The notes under the pieces were generated by a model. It was not told where the DNA came from, searched no databases, and saw only the letters and a list, made by a program, of their open reading frames with translations. A stretch of 64,000 bases of DNA from Tetrapyrgos nigripes (Eukaryota > Basidiomycota > Agaricomycetes > Agaricales > Campanellaceae), in the NCBI GenBank assembly GCA_013368315.1, contig JAACJM010000041.1, forward strand, positions 124,001 through 188,000. Reading direction: 5' to 3'. Each line of letters starts with the position of its first letter. Within the stretch, counting starts at the first letter, position 1. The translations under genes were made by a program, and so were the position numbers. Positions 55,690 through 64,000 of this stretch are shown in pieces.

Positions 55690-56330
55690 CTTAACCGTTA
55701 CTTCAACTGGTACAGTGTCGTTGAGGTCAGTGGATATCCACTTCCTGTGACTATGACTGTGACTTCGGGAACCTGGAGGTCACAAATGACCTTGACTGCT
55801 CCCACGCACGAGGAACCTTACTAAATATGGAAGGACGCTTGACGCGGATGTCCCGGCAGCTCGGCTTGCTTCCTCAGGTCCGGTGGTACACATCGATTCG
55901 ACGAGCATGAATTCAACCGTTGACCGGCTGGTATAAGTAGCAAACATGAGTTCCGGTATAAATCCCATTGGTAGGTTTATATGATGTTATATATAGATAA
56001 TTATACATCATGTACCTAGAAAAGGCTAGAATCTGTGATCTATGTATGAAGGAGACTTACTTGCGAGATGAACATACGGAAGTGAGGGGCACGATCTCCG
56101 TACGCCGTACAGCGCAAGGAAGGTGCGGAATGGGCACCCTGGGAATGCCCGCCGCTTAAAATCCCGAAGGTCATCGGAACTCACGTGAGAGTCAGGTCAT
56201 TTTGGTGACCTTGTGAATATCCAGTGGATATCCACTTGTTGATGACTGTGGATGTTCATTTACGGTCAGTGACCCTCCAACACTGAACTGGTATCCTTCA
56301 CTTGTCAAAAGTAACCAGACGACGTGATTC
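55690..56330. mobile_element. Possible TIR-like element of about 640 bp
   Basis: The left end ('gttacttcaactggtacagt', 'gaggtcagtggatatccact') is mirrored, imperfectly, by the right end (inverted 'gttacttttgac', 'ataccagttcagtgttgg', 'gtcactgacc'). The perfect palindrome AGTGGATATCCACT occurs near both ends (about 55729 and 56230). 'ggtcacaaatgacctt' and 'ggtcattttggtgacctt' add short inverted repeats. No protein is encoded. Confidence 0.45.
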
Positions 56331-57157
56331 TACACAGGAAGGAAATAGATAGATACTGAAACACTATTCAGCTAGTGTTACAATATCAAAATCAGGTAGG
56401 AAACCAAAATGTGCCGATACACGTTCCAGATACTTCACTTGCGCACTGGGCGCAAATTAGCATAAATCAACTCGCCTTTCGGCTAAGTTTCGGAGATAAA
56501 AAAAGGGCGCTGCTAATCAGCTCTAATGATGGGTTACCGGGGATATTCATCCTTCTATTGACTCACTGCCAATGGTATGCTGCCACTGAGTATCTTCCTA
56601 TCGTGCTCAGAGAAAGGAATGCGGCAACTCTGGTCCGCAATTCAGCCCAGCGATCATGAGCGTCGGATCATTCACCAAGACCGAGCCTCACCAAACTTAC
56701 GTTTGATTAAGATGTGTAACTTGTTCCTTAACACAACGGGTAGACAGCTATCCTATAACAACATAGTCTGGATGATGTCCAAATACCTCCCTTCCTCTCA
56801 CCTCTCCCCTCCTCCGCGTCTCCATGGCTAAGATCCCGGTTCCAGCGAGCTCAACCATTGTCGAAGACTGGTTTAACGGTTGGTGTAATCCATGAAAGGC
56901 ACTGCCTACAACCAAGCTTCATATCTAAATTACCTCTAGGATTTTACGCAGCACTTGTTTTGTTCACTCTGTGGGCATTAAGTGTGTCCTTCCACTGTAA
57001 TGATTGTTGATTCACATTATACTGATTTGGAACTCGCAGGAACTAATCGGCAATATCCAAGGCGTACGAAACTGAGCCTCGCTGCACTTGTCGTCCTAAT
57101 GTCAGATCTCAGAACTTAGGGTTGACGTTGTGGCTATTTTGTCTGAGATAAAACCTG
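56331..57157. other. Spacer, no supported gene
   Basis: Short frames only. Confidence 0.4.
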
Positions 57158-57203
57158 CAGCCCCGTACTCGCCACGCGCAGCATTGGCCCACATCTCTTT
57201 CAT
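57158..57203 (+). repeat. Family-R tail, solitary
   Basis: 'cagccccgtactcgccacgc' and 'gcagcattggcccacatctctttcat' match the 3' ends of the other copies. I could not find its head upstream. Confidence 0.6.
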
Positions 57204-57424
57204 TAATCTGAAGTTAAGGTGTATAGTAAGCGGTAGCAATCAGAGTGAATTACTGACCTAAATCCAGCTCCTGCTGAGCTTAATGGTAACCATGTGTACT
57301 GCGTCGAGTATCGGAAAACGGCTGGAGATGAAACAAGAAGATGGGTAGCCGGCGAGCAACTGCAAACTGGTCTGAAAAAGGATATTTTAAACTATGAAGA
57401 ATTTTGTCAGTTAATAACAGGTCG

Positions 57425-57555
57425 CTAAAAGCCGCAGCCTGAGCTTCGGGCCCAGGGCTTGAAGAAATCCAACCCGAGCCATCAGGCCCTCCTCAAAGGC
57501 TGGGCTCGGCTCCAGAGCCCGGGTAATACACTCCTCCTCTGGCTGGCCTAGGGCA
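57425..57555. repeat. GC-rich GGGCTC/GAGCCC cluster
   Basis: Short inverted words (gggcccagggctt, aacccgagcc, ggctgggctcggctcc, agagcccggg) are packed into about 130 bp and can fold on themselves. The nature of the repeat is unknown. Confidence 0.5.
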
Positions 57556-58075
57556 GCGCAAGCTCACACATCACTATCTTAGACATACCTCAAAGCTTGG
57601 TACGTATGTTTCATATTTCTGCTTTAGACTTCTAGAAGGTGAATCTTACCGCAACAATTTGTAAGTTTTGAGAAAGGCTTAAAACTATGTAGCAAATTTT
57701 GAGTTACAAGAAATATTGATTTACTAAAGCAATAAACAAGGCACTTACTCATGCAGATGTTAATACTGTTATAAATAAGATTTTATTCATCACAAGTTTG
57801 ACGTACTTAACAAAGAAAAGAGCTATTTCATACTAAATGTACTTATTGTTGAGATTTTATTTCAGTTTTTGATCTTCTGAACTATGGAAAAGCATTCAAA
57901 GGAGTACACAACATATATGAATATCAGGTCCGACTTAGTTGGTATTGAATGTCTGGTTCAACAAAAATGCATATTTACTCAGCAGATTCATCGAGAACTC
58001 TCCATTTTATCCACTGTCTTCAGAGTTTTTTCACACATTACGAGTCCTATTTATAGGACGAGTCTTATTGTGAGC

Positions 58076-59782
58076 TTAAATGGCCGCATTTTTCGTATCC
58101 TGGGAAAATATATCCCATTCTGTCAGCTTGGCAAACTCAGCACTAAGCACCTTCTCCGCAAATTCTCCGCTATTCTCTGTTAAGCTTTGGTCAAGCAACG
58201 AACCAGTGCCCAGTCCATGACCCACATCTACCTCTTCAGAGTCAATTGCGTGTTGTGCAATGAAATGAGGACTCATACCTGCCACTGTATACAGTGGCCC
58301 TCACTGACATATTCTTTACATGTACTTGCAGCTCACCAGGAGATGTAAAAGAATCTCTAGCTTGCTGGAACTTCCTTCTAGCCTCAGTAAACATACCCAT
58401 GTCTTTGAAAAGCAAGCCAAATTCATAGTGGCACCATCCCATATAATAATGATCTGTAGACTGAAGCTGAGAGTAAAATCCCAATGCATCTAAAAAGGCT
58501 TGCTTTGTCAGCTCATATTGACCCATTTTTGTGTATATAACTCCTGATTTTTTCAGGCACCAACCCATCATTCTAACATTTTTTATAGTGAAATAAATTT
58601 CATATGCTTCAAGAATTAATGAAAGAGCCTCATCTAATCAATTCTGCTTTTCTAGTGTATGTCCCAGAATTTCCAAACAGTGCGCAGTACCTGTTTGATT
58701 TCCTATGCCCTGGTAAAGACCCCCGGCCTCAGACAGTATTTCTGTTGCCTTGCTATATTTGCATTTCGTCCTGTAAACTTCCCCCAGGCTCCACAGACAT
58801 TGTGCAGTACCACTCTGGATTCCTATACTCTGGTACAGAACTCTGGCTTCAGACAGTATTTCTGTTGCCTCACTATATTTGCTTTGCATCATGTAGATGT
58901 TACCCAGGCCCCACAGACAGAATGCAGTACCAATCTGACTTCCTATGCTCTTGTACAGAACTCTGGCTTCTGACAGTGTCTCTTTTGCCTGACTCAATTT
59001 GAGTTGCCTCCTGTAAATCTCCCCCAGACTCCGCAAGCAGTGTGCAGTACCAAGCTGGTCACCTATGCTCTAGTACAGAACTCTGGCTTTGGATAGTTTT
59101 TCTGTTGCCTCACTATATTTGGATTGCATCCTGTAAATGTCCCCCAGGCTCAACAACCAGTCTGTGCTACCCCTCTGACTTCCTATGCTCTGGTATAGAA
59201 CTCTGGCTTCTGACACTGCTTTTGCTGCGTCACTAAATTTATCACGCATTGGATAAGCTTCACCCAGACTCCACAAACAGTTTGCAATCCCCTCCTTGCT
59301 ATCCATCTTCTGAAACTGAGATTTGGCTTCTAATAGCATTGTTATTGCCTCGTTATATTTGTTTTTCCGTCTGTGAATGTTACTGATCCCCCACAGACAA
59401 TTTGCTGCCTCATATTCATTTTTTGTATCCTGAAACTTGATTCTCGCTTCTGTCAAAAACTTAGCAGCGTTATCGTACTTGTCTTGATAATAATAGATAT
59501 CTCCCAAAGTTTGAAGACAGTGTGCAGCCTTTTCTTTCCCTCCTTCACCATCATATTGTGAAAATATCTTAAACAGATTCAATGTATGGAACTCCAAATC
59601 TTCCTGTGATTTTGTATTGCTGGATATTATTTCTGTCATTTCCACATAAAATACTTCAATCTGGTTACGAATTTTGCTAAAATATACTCTCTGACTGGTG
59701 CCAGCATAATGAGTGCACCACCTTTTTGAAGCAAAAGTGAGCAATCCAGCAATTGGAGTACTTTGAATTCTGGCTCAGGAAC
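58076..59782 (-). pseudogene. TPR half of a decayed NB-ARC/TPR (NLR-type) gene
   Basis: Read on the minus strand from 59782, a winged-helix-like end (LLDCSLLLQKGGALIMLAPV, then REYI) leads into the linker and then at least eight tetratricopeptide repeats. Their period is about 40 residues, on the pattern AxCLWxLGxIYRMQxKYSEA, then LSEARVLYQSIG. The frame is broken near 59660 (frameshift), by TAG at 59070-59072 (where Gln is expected from the other repeats), by TGA at 58638-58640, and by a shift near 58285. The tail may run to 58076. In mushrooms such proteins are intracellular STAND NTPases thought to act in non-self recognition. The NB-ARC half lies at 61922-62480, beyond an insertion. Confidence 0.85.
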
Positions 59783-61855
59783 ATTACGAGGCCGAATGAA
59801 ATGAGGCTGAGTTCTTTACACTCCGTTTCCGCGTGTGGTGGTGCATATTCATCCCGTCTCCTCCCATGCTGTTGTTTCCGGTTTCCTCCGAGTCCTTGCT
59901 CATATCCGCAGCCCCTGTATTTCTTAACATGACCAAACAACAACATTGTCTCCATTACGACACTGAAGAATGAGGCTGAATGACGTAGGTGCTTGCACCT
60001 CCGGAGGCCTCCGCAAATAGCAAGCGGAGCCTCATCTGATACCCCTCTCTCACACATCCATTTATCGTTTCATTTGTTTTTTTTTTATGTTTCCGATTTA
60101 TTGTCTCAACAGCTTTCCAAGGATCGGATGCGGCGGGTGCTGTGGTTTGCAGCGGATGCCCATCGTAGACCAGTATGATCTGTCACGTATATATTTTCTC
60201 ATTCGAATTCACCTTTCCCTGACTAGCACGCACTTTTCTTCTGTCCACCCAACCCACCCTCTATTATTAAATTTAAACCACTACTGCTGCTACTTACACT
60301 TGTTCGTATTTACGAGCCCTATCGCTCACTCACAATCTCTACATTTCAATGGGGACAGTTGTCCCTGGTTTGGCCTATTACATACAAAATGAAGTGAAGC
60401 TTGCAAGTAAAGTGGAGGGTTCTTTACACTCGGTTTCTGCTTGCGGCTATGTCGTCTCGTTCCCCGATGCATTCCCAAGCATGCGTCATCCATCGTCCCT
60501 ATTCCGTTGGATCTTGGCCGGCGTACTCAACATTATTTTCTCAGTGCGCCCAATTTACCGGCTTCGGATTATCCGGTTAGACACGTGACTCACACATGTC
60601 AGTGTTCTCGTCATCACAGCGGGGCGCGGAGCATATTTGCCAGCCATTTTTGTGCATTCTTAAATGACAGATAGTTCACACGATTTTGGGTGAGATAAAA
60701 TCCATCGTATTTACTGCTAAAAAACCAGGTCGCAAAAGCTCAAATTACGCACTTAAGCTTTTCCGTGCTAAACTTTTTATTCATTCGTGACCAAAAAAGG
60801 GAAGTAAATAGTATTCGAGTTTTGATTTGTAAGAAAATGCGCAAAAGGTATGATCAGTATTTGTGTGCCGGGTTCCGGCGAGTAAAATGAATTTACTGGG
60901 GCATTGAAAAACACGAACATAAATTACCAATTTTTCTCAACAGCCGGGCATACTCCATATGGAATATTGGCCTCAAATCGGTGCCATATGGAGTAGACCC
61001 GGTGCCGAGCAAAAATCCGTCATTTAAGTTTAGATTTTTCCCATCTGCAGTGCTTTTCCTTTTACTCGCTGGAATCCGGCACACAAATAGGGATCATACC
61101 TTTTGCGCATTTTCTCACAAATCAAAATTCGAATACTATTTGTTTCCCTTTTTTGGTCATGAATGAATAAAAAGTTTAGCATGGAAAAACTTGAGCGCAT
61201 AATTTGAGCTTTTGCGACCCTTTTTGGCAGCTAATACGATCAATTTTATCTCACCCAAAATCGTGTGAACTATCCCTCATTTAAGAATGCACAAAAATGG
61301 CTGGCAAATATGCTCCGCGCCCCGCTGTGCATTTCACTCCTTCACCACTGACTCTCCTCACTCTACTGTTCCGGGAAGACTTCGATACCAGGTACACCAA
61401 ATTAGATGTCAAGCTAGAAGTAGAGTAGAGGGAGTATATGTCTCTTTGAAGTTATTATTGTCTTCCAGTGTGTTATCATTTTCTTCTCTCTTTTTCCTTT
61501 GCTTCGTCGGCTGAAGACATCAGAACCTCCCTGTTTTGTATATGCCTGGTATGTTTGCTTTTCCCTTTTTCTATGTGTTTCACCTTCCCTTATTCCTTCT
61601 CTTTTCCTTTACTTTCTTTGCTGTTTTTCGCTATCCAATTATGCACTTCACTCTGCCTTCTTTGTCTCATTGTCACCAGATCTGGATCCTGTCTTCATGG
61701 TTATTGTTACCTGTTTTTTTGCTCCAAGCATCTACATAGAATGACCAGCTGTTTGTACAAGAAATGAAAATACAATTTAATGACTATTTGGTCCAAGGTA
61801 AAACCCTGCGGCCTCGTACTCGCCACACCTCGGCGCTGGCCCACACCCTTTTCAT
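59783..61855 (+). mobile_element. Family-R compound insertion within the NLR pseudogene
   Basis: Head (attacgaggccgaatgaaat, gagttctttacactccgttt) at 59783 and tail (gcggcctcgtactcgccaca, ggcccacaccctttt) ending at 61855 bound the DNA that separates the two halves of the NLR gene. A second head-like block at about 60386-60460 (ggttctttacactcggtttc, tgcttgcggctatgtcg) and a 715-bp TIR element are nested inside. Confidence 0.7.
60615..61329. mobile_element. 715-bp TIR element with inverted repeats of about 275 bp
   Basis: The left arm starts CACAGCGGGGCGCGGAGCAT at 60615. The right arm ends with its reverse complement at 61329. The arms stay aligned through 'ttgccagccatttttgtgca', 'cacacgattttgggtgagat' and 'accttttgcgcattttct' to about 60895 and 61050. 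The loop is about 150 bp and noncoding. A CAT trinucleotide flanks both sides (60612-60614 and 61330-61332), a possible 3-bp target duplication as in PIF/Harbinger-like elements. Non-autonomous. Confidence 0.88.
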
Positions 61856-61921
61856 CAGGAAACATCTTACTTAGTGTTTGGTTCCAGCGAGGTACCCCGT
61901 TTGGAAAGTATGACAATGCTC

Positions 61922-62480
61922 CTAAGAGATTTTATAGAATGCTTCTCTAGCAGCTTGCCTTGGTAGCACTGGTATCTGAGATTCTTCAAGTATCTTCCAT
62001 GCAATATCTCCTGGTCCTTCAATGCCTCTCATGATGACAATGAGAGTAACACAGCTAAAATCAGCAATCTTTTCAAGAAAATGCATGACCTCTGTTCTCG
62101 CATCCAAGGTATTTCAATGATAAAAAGAACAGGGTTCTGATTGATTTACAGATAGTCATATAGAATGCCATGCTGGCTTTTTCCTTCCTGCCTCTGTAGC
62201 CCTAATACTTGAATGAGACCTTGAATGATACCATTCTGATCCTCCAGAATGTCGCAAGGCAAGAAATGGAACTTCTGAAACTTTGCCTGAACTTCTGGCT
62301 TATTGCTGATGACAAGTGCGAGGGATGTTTTTCTAATTCCTCTATGTCCAAGTATTGTCAAATGATTTTGGCCCCTTCTGCAGAGAATTTCAACTCCTTC
62401 ATTGACAAGATCATTCCTTCCCATGAAAATCTTGGGTGGTGGAGGTGTTGCAAAGTGGATATATCATATCACTGTTAGAA
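61922..62480 (-). pseudogene. NB-ARC half of the decayed NLR-type gene
   Basis: The minus strand reads IFMGRNDLVNEGVEILC, then a P-loop region LTILGHRGIRKTSLALVISN, FHFLPCDILEDQNGIIQGL and, after a break at about 62146-62107, VMHFLEKIADFSCVTLIVIM and RGIEGPGDIAW. This order matches mushroom NB-ARC domains (bait HGR, Walker A, Walker B, RNBS-B-like RG). Walker A should be G-x-G-G-I-G-K-T; here two Gly positions carry His/Arg, which should abolish nucleotide binding. The segment with the Walker B Asp is damaged by frame breaks. It continues at 59782 after the insertion. Confidence 0.82.
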
Positions 62481-62761
62481 AGTCTCATGAGTGGTTTATC
62501 TACTGAAGAGATACAAATAGCTTACTCATATGTGATTTTCTGTGCTGATGGATAGATTATCAACTTGAAAAGGATAAATCAGCTTCCAAATTTGAAAGAT
62601 GCACCTTCCTCAAAATGATTGCAGACTTAAATACACCTCCAGTAGATCTATTTCAGTTTCAATAACTATGGCAGATTGAAATGTTTACCTATGGCATAGT
62701 TGTTCATTACTGAATTATTGAACTGAAATCCATGCGCATTGTCATGATTAGGCCGGTACCA

Positions 62762-63337
62762 CTAACCACTATGCCAAAAGGGCGATATGTCCAGCTTGGC
62801 TGGACTATTGGACTGGCGTATATAAGCACATACCATGGCATGCACTTCATGACACGCATCACGAAACCAGTCACTTGTGATATTCTGTTGTTGGCCAGGA
62901 TTGCTGGGCCATATGGGAGTACACATGCTTGCTCCTGTTTTCTGTCCTTTCTTCCAATCATCACCTTCTTCTGAATCAAGTGAAACACTGAATCTTGCAC
63001 TAATATTTGCCTGATCACCACCTAACTCTTCTACAACCATTGCATCTTCATCTTCCTCTTCATCTGCCTGATTCTGATTCACTCTTCTTGCAGGCTCTGC
63101 ATTTAAATCAAGATGACTTGGGTATCTTCTCTCCACAAATCTCTTATCATTTCGACCCCGTCCATATTTGTATTGACGAGTTTCAAAGGCCGAACTCATC
63201 TGATCTCTGAATACGTAGCTCCAGTAACCAGCAAAGCTACTGAAGCCTTCAGTTGGCTCAAGCAGCCCAATTTGAATGCTGTTACAGATTTCTTCCCCTT
63301 CATTTTCTCCTGGATCTGGTATATTGCTCATATTCAT
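62762..63337 (-). CDS. Hypothetical protein, possibly the N-terminal part of the NLR-type gene
   Basis: The ATG at 63337 gives 191 residues: MNMSNIPDPGENEGEEICNS, a stretch with ETRQYKYGRGRNDKRFVERR, an acidic patch (QADEEEDEDAMVVEE) and an end near DISPFWHSG. It is hydrophilic, with no signal peptide or domain I know. It lies just upstream of the NB-ARC fragment on the same strand, but no clean splice into it was found. Confidence 0.35.
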   Translation of the reverse strand: MNMSNIPDPGENEGEEICNSIQIGLLEPTEGFSSFAGYWSYVFRDQMSSAFETRQYKYGRGRNDKRFVERRYPSHLDLNAEPARRVNQNQADEEEDEDAMVVEELGGDQANISARFSVSLDSEEGDDWKKGQKTGASMCTPIWPSNPGQQQNITSDWFRDACHEVHAMVCAYIRQSNSPAKLDISPFWHSG

Positions 63338-64000
63338 CAGGAAACTGGTCCTCGGATAATGCGACGCTAACTTAGCTCAGATTATCAATAACATTGGTAG
63401 CTCCGATAATCGGCAGCTTTTCTCATTAATTTGATATCTCCGAGACACACTACCAAAAGTTACTTGAATTTAGTGGAGGCATAGAAAAATTATCAGTTTG
63501 TTAGCAGACATTATCTGATATTACATCTTACACAAGATCCTATGGAATGGCTAACTAGAAAAGATGAGCAAGCACTGGGAAGATTCTCCGAAGTCCACTC
63601 TGGAAGTACAGACAGTCAGACCAGCCCATTTCAAAGCACAATCATATCTAAAGGTATTCCTGCAACTACAATTTCATCTGTCCTTTTTTGTGGCTGCCTA
63701 GAGGCCCGTCGTAGGGGCTTCATTGATAAGTAATGAAGGAGGGAACATACTACCGTAGCGCCGTCGCTAACCCGATTTTAACGGCGCGGTCAAAAACGCG
63801 TCAAGTCGGTTCAAACTCCGCTGCATGTGACCGCAATGTTGATTTTTTGCGGCCGCTCCCCTCTTACTCAACGTCTCTACCTAACGTCCACTGTTACTCC
63901 TCCAGCTTTCGCTCTTTTCCTTCTCCTTCATAACCAAACTATTTTCTTTTTTGCTCTCATCTTCCTTGAGAGCACATTAGTGGAAGCTAAGTACTACCAC
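63338..64000. other. Right flank, no supported gene
   Basis: A short GC-rich stretch with 'ggcgcggtcaaaaacgcgtc' and 'ggttcaaactcc' (63780-63820) is followed by pyrimidine-rich sequence that could be a promoter leading out of the window. No coding region is supported. Confidence 0.4.

Noticed and set aside
1..64000. CRISPR arrays, bacterial operons, ribosome binding sites
   Set aside because: The window is eukaryotic (spliced genes, fungal retrotransposons). The tandem arrays have no spacer structure.

Overview
This is a transposon-rich stretch of fungal nuclear DNA, most likely from a mushroom-forming basidiomycete (Agaricomycetes). The evidence is spliced genes with many 50-75 bp GT/AG introns, a basidiomycete-type GH76 gene, a basidiomycete-type seven-helix membrane protein, a Plavaka-type DNA transposon, a chromodomain Ty3/Gypsy element and an NB-ARC/TPR gene of the mushroom NLR kind. 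I cannot name the genus.

Layout. 0-11 kb: host-like DNA with a GH76 glycosidase (848-2703, minus, 10 exons) and a seven-TM protein (8627-10059, minus, 7 exons), separated by long gene-poor spacers with small tandem duplications. 11.3-14.2 kb: a 2.35 kb foldback palindrome abutting a dispersed repeat that carries gene fragments. 16.1-18.6 kb: a gag-only Copia element (5 bp target duplication GTCAG) whose 3' LTR holds a 386 bp TA-flanked MITE; the 5' LTR supplies the empty site. 20-24 kb: dispersed repeats. 24.6-26.8 kb: an apparently intact carboxylesterase (11 exons). 28.3-31.9 kb: a Plavaka transposase pseudogene with a nested insertion, divergent from a decayed gene of unknown family (32.1-40.5 kb) that is split by a full Copia element (33757-40050, TSD AATGT). 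40.7-43.2 kb and 51 kb: an 11-bp minisatellite split by a recent chromovirus (43158-50984, TSD GTATT). 51-54 kb: more nested repeats. 54.5 kb: a predicted secreted protein. 58-62.5 kb: an NB-ARC/TPR immune-type pseudogene split by about 2 kb of nested mobile DNA.

How it fits together. Working host functions are few: two secreted hydrolases (GH76, carboxylesterase), a membrane protein and a small secreted protein. Most of the rest is layered insertion history, and several events can be ordered because target duplications or empty sites are visible. Most in-frame stops in the elements are TGA, often where Arg (CGA) would be expected, and older repeat copies show CG to TG/CA changes relative to better-preserved copies. 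That looks like methylation-linked or RIP-like decay. The most unusual items are (1) the 11-bp array that reads as the same 11-residue peptide in all three forward frames, (2) a GW/WG-rich extra ORF with its own TATA-like box downstream of pol in the chromovirus, and (3) a family of short elements with conserved, non-matching ends that recurs across the window.
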